Counted from the stretch's first letter, positions 1-8,892 are shown. The stretch is 64,000 nucleotides of DNA from Neokomagataea tanensis (GCF_006542335.1 NZ_CP032485.1:1622501-1686500), one strand, 5' to 3'. Notes: generated from the sequence alone by a model not told the origin. Made by a program: numbers and translations.

Positions 1-185
1 TGCTGATTAATGCGCTGCAGGATTATGAGGGAACAATGCTTTTTGTTTCCCATGACAGGCATTTCTTGGCGGCTCTCTCAAACCGGGTGCTGGAAGTGAC
101 GCCCGGCGGGCTTCAGCGTTATGAAGGTGGTTACAGCGAGTATGTGGAGCGGACTGGCCGAGAGGCACCAGGCCTGCACGAGTAA
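1..185 (+). CDS. ABC-F family ATPase, C-terminal end (5' truncated)
   Basis: The window opens inside a reading frame that ends with TAA at 183-185. The visible ~60 residues contain the end of an ABC ATPase domain: a region reading GTMLFVSHDRHFL, which is the switch/H-loop of the second nucleotide-binding domain of ABC-F proteins (Uup/Ettα type), followed by the usual RYEGGYSEY tail. ABC-F proteins are soluble and act on ribosomes or DNA, not in transport. The member cannot be named because the rest lies outside the window. A strong hairpin follows the stop codon. Confidence 0.8.
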   Translation, partial: LINALQDYEGTMLFVSHDRHFLAALSNRVLEVTPGGLQRYEGGYSEYVERTGREAPGLHE

Positions 186-194
186 TGAAAACTA

Positions 195-227
195 CTTTGA
201 CTGGCCTAAAAAATAGGCCGGTCAAAG
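195..227 (+). terminator. hairpin terminator after the ABC-F gene
   Basis: A 14-bp stem (CTTTGACTGGCCTA with TAGGCCGGTCAAAG, one G-T wobble) encloses a 5-base A loop, ten bases after the ABC-F stop. The 3' side continues GTGTTGC without a long T run, so it may be a weak or bidirectional terminator. Read on the opposite strand it lies beyond the end of rdgB, so it could serve both convergent genes. Confidence 0.7.
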
Positions 228-295
228 TGTTGCTAAGGCGGAGTCACTCTGGGCTGAAGACGCATACGCATCAGCCAGCCCAGTGGTTATCGCCT

Positions 296-913
296 TTAGC
301 CCTCGACGCACTCGGTTAGAAAGCGTGCAAGCGCTTTGCCGCGGTGGCTCAGCGTATTCTTCTCGCTTTCTGGCATTTCAGCGAAGGTGCGTGTCTCGCC
401 TTCTGGTACAAACATTGGGTCATAGCCGTGGCCATGTTCTCCCCGGGGTGGCCAGACAGTGTGCCCATGACATTCACCGCGAACTGAGCGTGTTTCGCCG
501 TTAGGCCAGGCGAGGCAAAGAACTGCGACGAATGATGCTGCGCGATTAGGGTTATCGCCTGCTTCGGCCTGCACGCGGTTCATGGCGACATGCATGTCTT
601 TTTCCGGTCCGCCCCAACGCGCGGAATAGATCCCGGGCTGGCCGTTAAGGGCTGCAACACAAAAGCCGGAATCGTCTGCCAGAGCTGGCAAACCGGATGC
701 CTGCGCGGCAGCAAGAGCTTTTATCGCTGCATTGCCCTCAAAGCTCTCTGCGGTTTCGTCAGGTTCGGGCAGGTTGAGCTCTGCCGCTGACAAGACGGTA
801 ATGCCCGTTTGAGCCAGAAGCATTGAAAATTCACGCAATTTGCCTGCGTTGTGACTGGCAAGCACGATTTTGGCACCTTTTTCCAGGATGCGTGTGCTTT
901 GCGCTTCAGCCAT
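296..913 (-). CDS. rdgB: non-canonical purine NTP pyrophosphatase (RdgB/HAM1)
   Basis: A 205-residue protein of the HAM1/RdgB family, cytosolic enzymes that hydrolyse dITP, ITP and XTP to monophosphates and so keep deaminated purines out of DNA and RNA. The family's opening substrate motif SHNAGK is at about residues 20-25. The acidic DDSGF motif and the Y-DPMF-P motif near residue 165 are also present, as is the closing SHRGKAL. Length is normal. It overlaps the end of rph by 8 bases, so the two are translationally coupled; the rph-rdgB pair is common in Alphaproteobacteria. Start chosen as the first in-frame codon ahead of MAEAQ; a few residues of uncertainty remain. Confidence 0.93.
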   Translation of the reverse strand: MAEAQSTRILEKGAKIVLASHNAGKLREFSMLLAQTGITVLSAAELNLPEPDETAESFEGNAAIKALAAAQASGLPALADDSGFCVAALNGQPGIYSARWGGPEKDMHVAMNRVQAEAGDNPNRAASFVAVLCLAWPNGETRSVRGECHGHTVWPPRGEHGHGYDPMFVPEGETRTFAEMPESEKNTLSHRGKALARFLTECVEG

Positions 914-1637
914 TGTAATTTTCCAGTGCTAAGTTTTGCACGTCAAACAACTTGCCTGTGCCAATTTTTGCGAGGCGCAGGAGTTCAAAGAATTCAGCTT
1001 CCTCGAAGGGTGATTCTTCTGCGGTGCCTTGGATTTCAACAATCCCACCCTTGGATGTAAGGACAAAATTTGTGTCAGCTTGTGCGCTGCTATCCTCAAT
1101 GTAGTCTAGGTCCAGAACCGCGCCGGAGCTGGTAAGGCCGCATGAAACAGCGGCGACTTGTGCGGTCAAAACCTTTGAAAGATTAGCTTTCTTCAGAGCA
1201 ATAGCCAGTGCAACCCACGCGCCGGTGATGGAGGCGCAGCGTGTGCCGCCATCTGCGTTAAGCACATCGCAATCAAGCGTAATGGTACGCTCACCAAGTT
1301 TTTTGAGATCTACACATGCCCGTAATGCCCGGCCGATAAGGCGCTGAATTTCTTGTGTGCGGCCGGATTGTTTGCCTTTGGCCGCTTCGCGGTTACCGCG
1401 CGTGTGTGTTGCGCGGGGCAGCATGCCGTATTCCGCTGTGATCCAGCCTTGTCCTTTATTGCGTAGGAAGGGTGGGACGCGGTCTTCAATGGAGGCTGTG
1501 CACAACACTTCTGTTCCACCGACGCGGATCAGAGCGGAGCCCTCAGCATGGCGTGCGAAGCCAAGTTCGATGGTTACGGGGCGGTTCTCATCTGCAGCCC
1601 GACCGGAAGGGCGGGGGGTGTTTGATGCGTTGCTCAC
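906..1637 (-). CDS. rph: ribonuclease PH
   Basis: RNase PH, a phosphorolytic 3'-5' exoribonuclease that trims tRNA precursors. The 243-residue protein has the usual length and the family landmarks: RPSGR near the N-terminus, the [13 protein letters not shown] helix, [14 protein letters not shown] with the conserved acidic active-site residues, and a C-terminal EIQGTAEE motif. It is the first gene of a two-gene minus-strand unit with rdgB and faces away from hrcA across a 436-bp gap. In many Alphaproteobacteria rph and hrcA are likewise divergent neighbours, which supports vertical inheritance of this block. Confidence 0.95.
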   Translation of the reverse strand: MSNASNTPRPSGRAADENRPVTIELGFARHAEGSALIRVGGTEVLCTASIEDRVPPFLRNKGQGWITAEYGMLPRATHTRGNREAAKGKQSGRTQEIQRLIGRALRACVDLKKLGERTITLDCDVLNADGGTRCASITGAWVALAIALKKANLSKVLTAQVAAVSCGLTSSGAVLDLDYIEDSSAQADTNFVLTSKGGIVEIQGTAEESPFEEAEFFELLRLAKIGTGKLFDVQNLALENYNG

Positions 1638-2073
1638 GAGGCGTTCCTGTCATTCTATTTTCCCTCGCGTCTAGAGCATGTTCGGCGCGAGGGGAACAGG
1701 GCAGGTTAAAACTCTACGGCCGGGTCTGTCTCAATCGGTCGTTTTCTTGTCTAGTTTGCGTGCGGTATTGGAGGGGGTGTGTTGCTCGAGAGGTCCTTGG
1801 AATAAATTTTTCATGGGGCGGATAGTTAATTGTATGTCCGTTATGTAAGTAATAAAGATGCTCGTCTTACTGTTGTATCGTATAATATATTTGAAATGGC
1901 TGGGTAAAAAAGGATTTGTAGGGCGCGCTGAGAGTTAAAAGATACAAAGATAATCTGAAAAAACCTTTGTCCTTGCCGTGCCTGACCGTGGTTGCGAAAG
2001 GGAGAAATTCTCCTGTGGTAAGAGCATGGCATAGTGTACTCTAGGGGGAGTTATTTTTTTACAAAGGTATCTC
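1638..2073. other. divergent intergenic region between rph and hrcA
   Basis: This 436-bp gene-free stretch must hold the promoters of rph (minus) and hrcA (plus). It becomes AT-rich from about 1800, with a TATAAT hexamer near 1880 but no well-spaced -35 partner. I looked for a CIRCE operator (TTAGCACTC-N9-GAGTGCTAA), which HrcA often uses for autoregulation, and did not find one. No convincing small gene or RNA was recognised. Confidence 0.5.
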
Positions 2074-3144
2074 ATGCCCGGGCGTAACCCACCGTTTCTG
2101 CACGCGTCTGCGGCTTTTCCTGCCGGGTTGGGGGAGCGCGAAGCTGCCATTCTACGGGAAATCGTAGCGGAGTATGTGGAAACGGGAGAGCCTATTGGTA
2201 GCCGTACGCTCTCGCAGCGTTTGCAGCCCGCGCTTTCTCCTGCGACGATCCGAAACGCTATGGCGGACTTGGCCCGTGCTGGGTTGCTGTTTAGTCCCCA
2301 TGTTTCTGCTGGGCGTTTGCCTACAGAAAAAGGGGTGCGTTTATGGGTCGAGGGGTTGGTTCAATTCGGTAGCCTTACAGCCGAGGACCAAGCGAGTATT
2401 GACCAGCTTTTGGAAATTAATGGTCGATCTTACCAAGAAATATTGTCCGAAGTGTCATCAATGCTGTCAGGACTGTCTTCAGGGGCGGGGTTGGTTTTGG
2501 CGCCGAAAGCGGATGCCTTTCTGAAACATATTGAATTTGTTCCGTTGGGAAATGGCCGGGCATTGGTCATTCTTGTTGGCGCCGATGGACAGGTTGAAAA
2601 TCGCATCATTGAGCTCCCAGCAGGTTTGCCTCCTTCTGCCTTGGTAGAGGCCGGCAATTATCTGACGGCTCATTTGGGGGGTGTAACGCTAGGGACGCTT
2701 CAGGAGCGTATCCGTACGGAAATGGCTGCCAATCAGCACGAATTAGACGCTTTGACTGCAGGAATGATTAAAAGCGGGCTGGGTACGTGGGACGCCGACG
2801 CGGGAACCCTGTTCGTACGGGGGCAGAGTAAGCTCTTGGCAGATGTGACTGAACTGGAGCGTTTGACAACCGTCCGGTTGCTGTTTGAGCAACTGGAAAC
2901 GCAGGATACAATGTTGGAACTGCTGAACATTGCAGCCTCGTCCGACGGTGTGCGTATTTTTATTGGAAGCGAAAGTGGGATGTTCGGCATGTCTGGCATG
3001 TCGATGATTGTCGCCCCTGCGAGAAATGAAGCGCAGCGGATTGTTGGGGCTATCGGGGTGATAGGACCGACGCGTCTGAATTACGGGCGGATTGTGCCGG
3101 TAGTGGATTATACCGCCCGTCTGGTCGGGCGCTTACTCGGGTAA
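2074..3144 (+). CDS. hrcA: heat-inducible transcription repressor HrcA
   Basis: HrcA is a winged-helix repressor that binds CIRCE operators in front of groESL and dnaK-type operons and needs GroEL for activity. The 356-residue product has the N-terminal DNA-binding region, including IGSRTLSQR and ATIRNAMADLARAGLL followed by HVSAGRLPTEKG. This is the family signature at about residues 45-90. A GAF-like sensor region follows, with GVRIFIGSE and a C-terminal ARLVG dimerisation end. The gene stands alone: grpE, its frequent partner, is not downstream, and recA converges on it. No CIRCE lies in its own promoter region, so autoregulation is not evident here. Confidence 0.95.
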   Translation: MPGRNPPFLHASAAFPAGLGEREAAILREIVAEYVETGEPIGSRTLSQRLQPALSPATIRNAMADLARAGLLFSPHVSAGRLPTEKGVRLWVEGLVQFGSLTAEDQASIDQLLEINGRSYQEILSEVSSMLSGLSSGAGLVLAPKADAFLKHIEFVPLGNGRALVILVGADGQVENRIIELPAGLPPSALVEAGNYLTAHLGGVTLGTLQERIRTEMAANQHELDALTAGMIKSGLGTWDADAGTLFVRGQSKLLADVTELERLTTVRLLFEQLETQDTMLELLNIAASSDGVRIFIGSESGMFGMSGMSMIVAPARNEAQRIVGAIGVIGPTRLNYGRIVPVVDYTARLVGRLLG

Positions 3145-3151
3145 GCGCCCG
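3126..3151. terminator. hairpin at the convergent hrcA/recA ends
   Basis: An 11-bp perfect stem, CGGGCGCTTAC with GTAAGCGCCCG, closes on a TCGG loop and spans the hrcA stop codon. It sits between the convergent ends of hrcA and recA. No T tract follows directly on either strand, so it is a candidate bidirectional terminator or mRNA-stabilising hairpin. Confidence 0.55.
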
Positions 3152-3167
3152 GCGGTATTAAGCTCTT

Positions 3168-4196
3168 TTATTCGTCGTCTGAGTCCGGGTCTGGTGCTGT
3201 CAGCATTGAGTCAACGACAACGCCAGCTTGTGCCCGGATGCGGCGCTCAATTTCTGTGGCCATTTCAGGGTTGTTCCGCAGGAATTGTTTGGCGTTTTCA
3301 CGGCCTTGCCCAATGCGTTGGCTATCAAACGAGAACCATGCTCCGGATTTTTCAACAATGTTTGCTTTGACGCCAAGGTCCAGCAACTCGCCCATCTTGC
3401 TGACGCCTTCGCCATACATGATGTCGAATTCCACTTGGCGGAATGGGGGCGCCATTTTGTTTTTGACAACTTTGACGCGGGTTTGGTTTCCGACGACTTC
3501 GTCTTTGTCTTTGATTGAGCCGATGCGCCGAATATCCATACGAATGGAGGAATAGAATTTCAGTGCATTGCCGCCAGTTGTAGTTTCAGGGCTGCCGAAC
3601 ATCACGCCGATTTTCATACGGATCTGGTTAAGGAAGATAACCAGCGTATTAGAGCGGGAGACCGTGCCCGTCAGTTTACGGAGGGCTTGGCTCATCAGAC
3701 GTGCGTGAAGGCCGACGTGGCTGTCGCCCATATCGCCTTCTAATTCCGCGCGGGGTACGAGGGCGGCTACAGAGTCCACAACAAGAACGTCAACTGCGCC
3801 AGAGCGTACGAGCGTATCAGCGATTTCGAGCGCCTGTTCACCGGCGTCTGGCTGGCTGAGGAGCAGATCATCAATGTTAACGCCAAGCTTCTGGGCGTAG
3901 CCGGGGTCGAGTGCGTGTTCCGCGTCAATGAACGCGACTGTGCCGCCTTTTTTCTGGGCTTCGGCTAGGACATGAAGGGCAAGGGTAGTTTTGCCGGAGC
4001 TTTCAGGGCCATAGATTTCGACAATACGGCCACGGGGCAGTCCACCGATACCAAGTCCAATATCCAGCCCGAGTGAGCCAGTGGAAATGACGTCTGCCTG
4101 TTCTTTGGGGCGTTGGCCCATACGCATGATCGAGCCTTTGCCGAATGCGCGTTCGATCTGGCTAAGTGCGCCTTCAAGTGCTTTGGTCTTGTCCAT
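3168..4196 (-). CDS. recA: recombinase A
   Basis: RecA, the ATP-dependent strand-exchange protein that also activates LexA self-cleavage. Visible motifs: [20 protein letters not shown] at the start, Walker [19 protein letters not shown], Walker [10 protein letters not shown], the L1/L2 loop region with [19 protein letters not shown], and an acidic C-terminal tail. I chose the ATG at 4196 (342 residues) because GAGGA lies just upstream. The frame stays open to 4280, but that 28-residue extension has no good ribosome binding site and is absent from typical RecA proteins. An SOS box lies about 100 bases upstream. Confidence 0.96.
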   Translation of the reverse strand: MDKTKALEGALSQIERAFGKGSIMRMGQRPKEQADVISTGSLGLDIGLGIGGLPRGRIVEIYGPESSGKTTLALHVLAEAQKKGGTVAFIDAEHALDPGYAQKLGVNIDDLLLSQPDAGEQALEIADTLVRSGAVDVLVVDSVAALVPRAELEGDMGDSHVGLHARLMSQALRKLTGTVSRSNTLVIFLNQIRMKIGVMFGSPETTTGGNALKFYSSIRMDIRRIGSIKDKDEVVGNQTRVKVVKNKMAPPFRQVEFDIMYGEGVSKMGELLDLGVKANIVEKSGAWFSFDSQRIGQGRENAKQFLRNNPEMATEIERRIRAQAGVVVDSMLTAPDPDSDDE

Positions 4197-4297
4197 TCGA
4201 TCCTCGTTTTGGTCGATCATGTCGTTCTTGAACACGATAGACTGCTTTTCTAGGTGCCGCCTAGAGGTGGTGGCGGGCATGGCCTAATGTTTTCTAT

Positions 4298-4312
4298 GTT
4301 CTCACAATGTTC
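4298..4312. promoter_or_regulatory. LexA (SOS) box upstream of recA
   Basis: The sequence GTTCTCACAATGTTC fits the alphaproteobacterial LexA operator GTTC-N7-GTTC exactly. It lies about 100 bp upstream of the chosen recA start, where such boxes are found in this class. This form differs from the CTGT-N8-ACAG box of gamma-proteobacteria and supports the taxonomic placement. Confidence 0.85.
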
Positions 4313-4370
4313 TTATTAAATATGCTCTATCACCCCAGACGCCAAGGGGAGATTTAAGAGTTTCGGAAGA

Positions 4371-5447
4371 TTATCGTACGGGGGTAGAGAGATGGGCGGG
4401 TTGTTTCAGACGCCAAACGTAACTGATAACGGCCGCTACCGCTCGGAAATGCTCAGCCGGCACTTCACTTTCCAGAGGTAAGGCATGCAGTGCGCGCGCT
4501 AAGGGCGGATTGGGAACGATAGGAATGCGTTTGTCCTGCGCGATTTCACGGATGCGCGCAGCGACATCATCCATGCCTTTGGCAACAATTTTTGGGGCTC
4601 CGGCAGCGCCCTTCTCATACTGTAAAGCGACAGCGTAATGCGTAGGGTTGGTGATGATGACTGTGGCGTTTTCTACGGCTTCTTTCATTCGCTCTTTAGC
4701 GGCACGCGCACGAAGGGCTTTAAGGCGGCCTTTGACGTGCGGGTCACCCTCCGAGTTGCGATGCTCTTCTTTAAGCTCTTCCCGACTCATTTTGAGTTTT
4801 GCGGTATGGCGGTAGCGCGTCCAGAAAACGTCTGCCCCACTGAAAACAAGCTGGGCGCTCACCATAAGGAGGCAGGCATGAAAAGCCTGCCGGCTGAGCA
4901 GCGGCAGGATGTTTGGCAAAGAGAGGCCAACCATTGCTTTCAGACCGGGCGTTGTTTGGCGCATTTCGTGGAAGATAATAAAACCGAAGATGCTTAATTT
5001 GCCGAGCGTTTTTAATGTTTCGGTTATGGCATGCCCGCCAATTAGGCGTTTAAGGCCGCTTAGCGGAGAAACGCGGGAAAATTTTGGCGCGATCCCTGAC
5101 GGTGAAAGCAAAAAGCCGGTTTGTAGCAAGCCAGTACCGACAGAGGTAACAAGTGCGATGCAAGCGGGTATCAGGGCTAATTTAAGGCCGGTCGTGAGGG
5201 CGTTTTTAACCTCCGGTGATTGTGTGAGTGATGCGGAGGGTAGAGTGCCAGCCTGCTGCATCAAAGATGTCATGCTGTGCATAAAATCAGGGAGCATGAA
5301 TGGGAGCGCCAAAAAAACACTGATAGTGCCCCCAAAAAGAGAGGCAGTGCTCATAGCTTCGCGTGAGAAAGCGATTTGGCCATCTTCGCGCGCTTTGCGC
5401 AGGCGTTGTTCTGAGGGGGCTTCTGTCCGATCTTCCGCGTCTGACAT
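4371..5447 (-). CDS. flhB: flagellar export apparatus protein FlhB
   Basis: FlhB is the substrate-specificity switch of the flagellar type III export gate in the inner membrane. The 358-residue protein begins with the family's conserved charged stretch (AEDRTEAPSEQRLRKAREDG), followed by four membrane segments up to about residue 215. It then has a cytosolic domain with the autocleavage motif NPTH at residues 267-270, in the context ITNPTHYAVAL. The C-terminal domain (PLARALH) is complete. It is the last gene of the flgB-to-flhB unit and follows fliR by 3 bases. FlhB at the end of a fliQ-fliR run fits known export-gate gene order. Confidence 0.96.
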   Translation of the reverse strand: MSDAEDRTEAPSEQRLRKAREDGQIAFSREAMSTASLFGGTISVFLALPFMLPDFMHSMTSLMQQAGTLPSASLTQSPEVKNALTTGLKLALIPACIALVTSVGTGLLQTGFLLSPSGIAPKFSRVSPLSGLKRLIGGHAITETLKTLGKLSIFGFIIFHEMRQTTPGLKAMVGLSLPNILPLLSRQAFHACLLMVSAQLVFSGADVFWTRYRHTAKLKMSREELKEEHRNSEGDPHVKGRLKALRARAAKERMKEAVENATVIITNPTHYAVALQYEKGAAGAPKIVAKGMDDVAARIREIAQDKRIPIVPNPPLARALHALPLESEVPAEHFRAVAAVISYVWRLKQPAHLSTPVR

Positions 5448-5450
5448 GGG

Positions 5451-6260
5451 TTAGAGCCCCGGCAGTGCGTTAAGGACGTCAAAAGTTTGATTTTGCCAGA
5501 AGACCAACACGGTTTCGAGCGTGAGGCCAAGCAGTGCAAGACCACCCAGTATTTGCAAAGGACTCAAAACTGTCGAGATTTGAAGGCTCGGGAGTAGGCG
5601 GCTGATGATACCCATCAAAGCCTGCCAGACGAGCGACAGGATTAAAAATGGTGCGCTCAACTCCAGGGCAAGGGTAAAGCCGCGCTCTGTGAGCGTGATG
5701 ATGCTCTGTGTGGTGTCTGCGATAAGCGAGAAGTGTTGGGGCTGTAAGGCCACCCCACCCAGAGGAATAATGGTATAGCTGCCGGTGAGGGCTCGAATAG
5801 GCAGAATGTAAGCGCCGCTAATAAGTAGAAGGAGCGGAGCCAAAATATTGAAAAAACGCGCAGGTGCAGAGCTGCCGGATCCGAGGTCAGGATCAGGTTG
5901 TAAAACACTGGATAGGCCGATGAATAATGCGATCATTTGGCCCGCTATGGGTAAAGCCAGAACGATGAGTCGGGCCATCCAGCCGATAGTAATGCCTGCG
6001 AAAAGCTCAACCGCTATCATGGCGGCAAGAGCGATGGCGGATGTTGTGTCAGGGCTGGTCGTGGTGAGATGCGGCGCGACGATAGGGGCAATGAGCAAGG
6101 TTGTTGTCAGTGCAATCCCAGCGCGTAGCGTCATGGGCAGTGATTGCTCACCTAAGCCAGGTAAGACCAAAATAGCGGCGCTTACACGGCAGAGTACAAG
6201 AAGAAAAATAGTGCATGTGCCAGCCAGCGCATCTGGTGTGAGGGGCAGGGCCGAAGTCAT
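5451..6260 (-). CDS. fliR: flagellar export apparatus protein FliR
   Basis: A 269-residue polytopic inner-membrane protein of the FliR family, part of the FliPQR export gate at the base of the flagellum. Several long hydrophobic segments run through the protein. The family landmark PLGG with nearby hydrophobic helices (TIIPLGG) is near the middle. The C-terminal portion (ILGGLALLGLTLETVLVFW) is typical. It overlaps fliQ by 4 bases and precedes flhB, forming the conserved fliQ-fliR-flhB order. No frameshift or truncation was seen. Confidence 0.95.
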   Translation of the reverse strand: MTSALPLTPDALAGTCTIFLLVLCRVSAAILVLPGLGEQSLPMTLRAGIALTTTLLIAPIVAPHLTTTSPDTTSAIALAAMIAVELFAGITIGWMARLIVLALPIAGQMIALFIGLSSVLQPDPDLGSGSSAPARFFNILAPLLLLISGAYILPIRALTGSYTIIPLGGVALQPQHFSLIADTTQSIITLTERGFTLALELSAPFLILSLVWQALMGIISRLLPSLQISTVLSPLQILGGLALLGLTLETVLVFWQNQTFDVLNALPGL

Positions 6261-6529
6261 GTCCCGCCAACGAGAATGAGCTGGTCGAAGAGGTGGTGCG
6301 TAAAGGTGATGAGTGTGCTGCTCATGAAGGAACCCGCCAGAAGCAGAACGGCACCAATGGCAAGAATTTTGGGGACAAAGGATAGTGTGGCTTCGTTGAT
6401 TTGGGTAACGGCCTGAAACAGGGAAATAATGAGCCCCACAACGAGGGCAGTGAGCAGTGCTGGAGCGCTCAGCTTTAAAACGACAAGAAAAGTCTGTTCC
6501 AGAAGCGCTCTGATATCGATGTTCTGCAC
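6257..6529 (-). CDS. fliQ: flagellar export apparatus protein FliQ
   Basis: A 90-residue protein with two membrane hairpin segments, matching the small FliQ subunit of the FliPQR gate. The family's motif around SLFQAVTQINEATLSFVPKI is present at about residues 31-50, and the total length is normal for the family. Translation is coupled to fliR by a 4-base overlap, and 3 bases separate it from fliE upstream. It acts in the inner membrane as a helical subunit of the protein-export channel. Confidence 0.95.
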   Translation of the reverse strand: MQNIDIRALLEQTFLVVLKLSAPALLTALVVGLIISLFQAVTQINEATLSFVPKILAIGAVLLLAGSFMSSTLITFTHHLFDQLILVGGT

Positions 6530-6532
6530 CGG

Positions 6533-6850
6533 CTAAATCGCCATTTTCATAATGTCTTGATATGCTTGGACCATTCTGTCTCGCAAAACAGTGGTCGTTT
6601 GTAGCGTAAGCTGTGCGTTTGAGACGGCAGTTACAATTTGTGTAACGTCGCCGTGGCCCGCCAGCCCTTGGGCGGACTGAGTTTCTGCTGCGTGCGATGC
6701 GTTCAGGGCTGTGTTGAGTGTTTGTGAAAGTACGGAGCTGAAGTCGTTTTGAGTGGCGGCACCATCCGCAACTCCGTCGTCGATTTGTGTGCTGGCGCGT
6801 TGAAGGCTCTCTGCATATGCGGAATGTGCTTGCGTAAGTGATGTAATCAT
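6533..6850 (-). CDS. fliE: flagellar hook-basal body protein FliE
   Basis: FliE joins the MS ring to the proximal rod. The 105-residue protein ends with the family signature: a region reading VSNAQLTLQTTTVLRDRMVQAYQDIMKM, whose AQ-L-TLQ and VRD/YQDI elements are diagnostic. It overlaps flgC by 4 bases (ATGA), fitting the widespread flgB-flgC-fliE gene order. The variable, Ala/Thr-rich N-terminal half is usual for the family. It is secreted by the flagellar export system and has no cleaved signal peptide. Confidence 0.93.
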   Translation of the reverse strand: MITSLTQAHSAYAESLQRASTQIDDGVADGAATQNDFSSVLSQTLNTALNASHAAETQSAQGLAGHGDVTQIVTAVSNAQLTLQTTTVLRDRMVQAYQDIMKMAI

Positions 6851-7254
6851 TTCAGCAGATCCAACGTCCGTGAGAGCATGGTACGTGTACTTTGCATCGT
6901 ATTAAGATTGGCTTCGTAAGATTGCTCAGCTTCGCGCATGTCCATCATTTCCGTCATGGAATCGACATTTGCGATTTTGACGTAGCCTTTGGAATCTGCG
7001 GCTGGGTGAGATGGATCGTAGCGGCTTTCAAAGTTGCTCATATCTTGCCCAATTTTATCAACGCTTACACTCGATGCGCCTGTGTCTTGGTCGATATGCT
7101 CTGAGAAGGTGATGGTTTTGCGCCGGTAAGGATCTGCGCCAGGGGTAGAGCCTGTTGTATTTTGATTGGCTAAATTTTCGGCGACGATGCGGAGGCGCTG
7201 TGACTGGGCATCCATACCGCTGGCGGAAATGTTGAGAGTGCTAGAAAAATCCAC
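6847..7254 (-). CDS. flgC: flagellar basal-body rod protein FlgC
   Basis: FlgC is a proximal rod subunit. The 135-residue protein begins with the rod/hook N-terminal motif (SASGMDAQSQRLRIVAENLANQNT) at about residues 10-33. It ends with the matching C-terminal coiled-coil helix (MREAEQSYEANLNTMQSTRTML). The middle region YDPSHPAADSKGYVKIANVD is the family signature. It lies 14 bases after flgB and overlaps fliE, so the three form one transcript. Length is standard. Confidence 0.95.
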   Translation of the reverse strand: MDFSSTLNISASGMDAQSQRLRIVAENLANQNTTGSTPGADPYRRKTITFSEHIDQDTGASSVSVDKIGQDMSNFESRYDPSHPAADSKGYVKIANVDSMTEMMDMREAEQSYEANLNTMQSTRTMLSRTLDLLK

Positions 7255-7268
7255 GGCGGAACCCTCCC

Positions 7269-7661
7269 TTATTTGCCGAGCACAGTTTGAAACATCGACA
7301 TATATTTTCCGTATAGATTAACCGCGAAGTGCTGTTGGTCGTTTACTTCTGCGACTTTTTCCATTTGCTGATCTAAGGCGACACCGTTGTGATCGAGGGA
7401 TTCTTCGGTTGCGATGCTTTGGCCGGAAGTGGCTGACGCGGAAGCACCAATATGGCCGGCATGGGTTGCGACGGGCGTAACGTCAAATTGTGAGAGACTG
7501 GCCTCAAAAGGGCTGACATCCCTGGCCGCATAGTCGGGGGTGTTTGCGTTGGCGATATTCCCCGCGAGCACTTGCTGGCGGGTTTGAAGCCATTGCAAGC
7601 GCTGTTGACCGAGAGCAAAAATATCGGTGCCACTTTGGGCTGTGGTGTCGATGTTTTTCAT
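7269..7661 (-). CDS. flgB: flagellar basal-body rod protein FlgB
   Basis: FlgB is the cell-proximal rod subunit. The 130-residue protein carries the rod-family motif RQQVLAGNIANANTPDYAARD near residues 33-53 and a typical GVALDQQMEKVAEVNDQQHFAVNLYGK end. It is the first gene of the minus-strand unit flgB-flgC-fliE-fliQ-fliR-flhB. The 188-bp AT-rich gap on its 5' side separates it from divergent fliO and must hold the promoters for both units. I could not assign a confident flagellar sigma promoter there. Confidence 0.94.
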   Translation of the reverse strand: MKNIDTTAQSGTDIFALGQQRLQWLQTRQQVLAGNIANANTPDYAARDVSPFEASLSQFDVTPVATHAGHIGASASATSGQSIATEESLDHNGVALDQQMEKVAEVNDQQHFAVNLYGKYMSMFQTVLGK

Positions 7662-7849
7662 GCGTTCTCTGCACAGTTATCACTGATTTCGGAGGATTTT
7701 ATATTTTCACCAAAAGGTTAATAATCTGTTTATTTGATATTCATTTGTATGATTAAGATTAATGGAAGAGTATCTTCGGTATAAATTAGGTATTTGTTAA
7801 TATTTTTAAGGAATTTTATTTATGGATTAAAAGTCGGAAAGCGTCGTTC

Positions 7850-8140
7850 ATGAGTCTTCATCAGTTAATTTTCGCTTGTATAATGCTCTGCATTATTTTG
7901 GGAATAATTGTAGGTTTGAAGCCCTTTCTGGCTCGTTTTTCGTCGATGGGTGGAAAAAAAACATCATCTGAAAAATTATTGGTCCTGGAAGCGCAGCTGG
8001 CGCTGGATAGAGTACGGCGCCTGTCTTTGGTTCAGTGCGGTCAAAAACAGATATTGGTATTAAGCGGTGGAACGACCGATGTTCTTTTAGATTGTACGCA
8101 GGCGTCAGGTTTCGCGTCCCTTCTGGAGGAGGCCCCATGA
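7850..8140 (+). CDS. fliO: FliO-like flagellar biosynthesis protein
   Basis: A 96-residue protein with one N-terminal membrane segment (about residues 5-27) and a short cytoplasmic domain. That domain has the FliO pattern of beta strands ending in LSGGTTDVLLD. FliO is a poorly conserved membrane chaperone that helps assemble FliP. Sequence identity to the family is weak by eye. The strongest evidence is position: it lies directly before fliP and overlaps it by 4 bases. Short FliO proteins of this size are normal. Confidence 0.75.
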   Translation: MSLHQLIFACIMLCIILGIIVGLKPFLARFSSMGGKKTSSEKLLVLEAQLALDRVRRLSLVQCGQKQILVLSGGTTDVLLDCTQASGFASLLEEAP

Positions 8141-8874
8141 GGCACGCAATCTGGTGGGGATTAGCAGTCGTTTGTTTGCTGGCACCTCACATGGCTTGGG
8201 CGCAGGCGGTTAACATTGATTTAGGCCAAGGAGGCGGTGCGGGTACGACAAGCCGTTTGGTCCAGCTCAGTGCATTGATCACGGTCCTGTCTTTGGCGCC
8301 GAGTCTGCTTGTGATGGTGACTGCATTTACACGGATCGTCATCGTGTTGTCTTTGCTGCGCAGTGCCTTGGGAGCTCAGGGAACACCACCCAACCCAGTT
8401 CTGATTGGTTTGGCATTGTTTCTGACGTTATTTGTAATGCAGCCCACATTGCAGAAGTCTTGGGAGGCAGGAATACAGCCCATGATAGTCGGGCAGGTTG
8501 ATGAAATGGAAGGTCTGAAGCAAACCGCCCAACCTTTTCATGACTTTATGGCAGCGACGGTACGGCCAGTGGATGTTGTGACTTTTTCCAACATTGCACA
8601 CGAGAAGGTTCCCTCATCCGTGCAGCAGACTTCGTGGCGGGTATTAGTGCCTGCTTTCATGGTAGGGGAGTTACGGCGCGGTTTTGAGATGGGCTTTCTG
8701 TTATATTTGCCTTTTCTCATTATCGACTTGGTTGTCGCGAGTGTTTTGATGAGCTTGGGCATGATGATGCTGCCACCCAACACCGTATCGTTGCCTTTTA
8801 AGCTGATTTTTTTCGTTGCGGTTGATGGTTGGTCAATGGTGGCTGGAAGCCTTGTCCGGAGTTTTACCGGATGA
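8137..8874 (+). CDS. fliP: flagellar export apparatus protein FliP
   Basis: FliP forms the core of the flagellar export gate in the inner membrane. I chose the ATG at 8137 (245 residues). It overlaps the fliO stop, follows GGAGGAGG, and opens a signal peptide ending near AWAQA, as FliP is one of the few flagellar proteins with a cleaved signal. Family motifs are clear: LSLAPSLLVMVTAFTRIVIV, LRSALGAQGTPPN, and the C-terminal MLPP region with LPFKLIFFV. The frame is open to 8035, but those extra codons lie inside fliO. Together with the minus-strand genes it supplies FliO, P, Q, R and FlhB, but not FlhA. Confidence 0.95.
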   Translation: MRHAIWWGLAVVCLLAPHMAWAQAVNIDLGQGGGAGTTSRLVQLSALITVLSLAPSLLVMVTAFTRIVIVLSLLRSALGAQGTPPNPVLIGLALFLTLFVMQPTLQKSWEAGIQPMIVGQVDEMEGLKQTAQPFHDFMAATVRPVDVVTFSNIAHEKVPSSVQQTSWRVLVPAFMVGELRRGFEMGFLLYLPFLIIDLVVASVLMSLGMMMLPPNTVSLPFKLIFFVAVDGWSMVAGSLVRSFTG

Positions 8875-8884
8875 GGCTTCCAGC
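8842..8884. terminator. long hairpin at the fliP / GGT-like convergent junction
   Basis: GCTGGAAGCC pairs perfectly with GGCTTCCAGC around an inner TCCGG/CCGGA stem, and the structure spans the fliP stop codon. It lies between two convergent genes and has no clear T tract, so it probably acts as a bidirectional terminator or 3'-end stabiliser. Confidence 0.5.
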
Positions 8885-8892
8885 GTGGTCAG

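Noticed and set aside
1638..2073. CIRCE operator in front of hrcA
   Set aside because: No TTAGCACTC-N9-GAGTGCTAA or close variant could be found on either strand.
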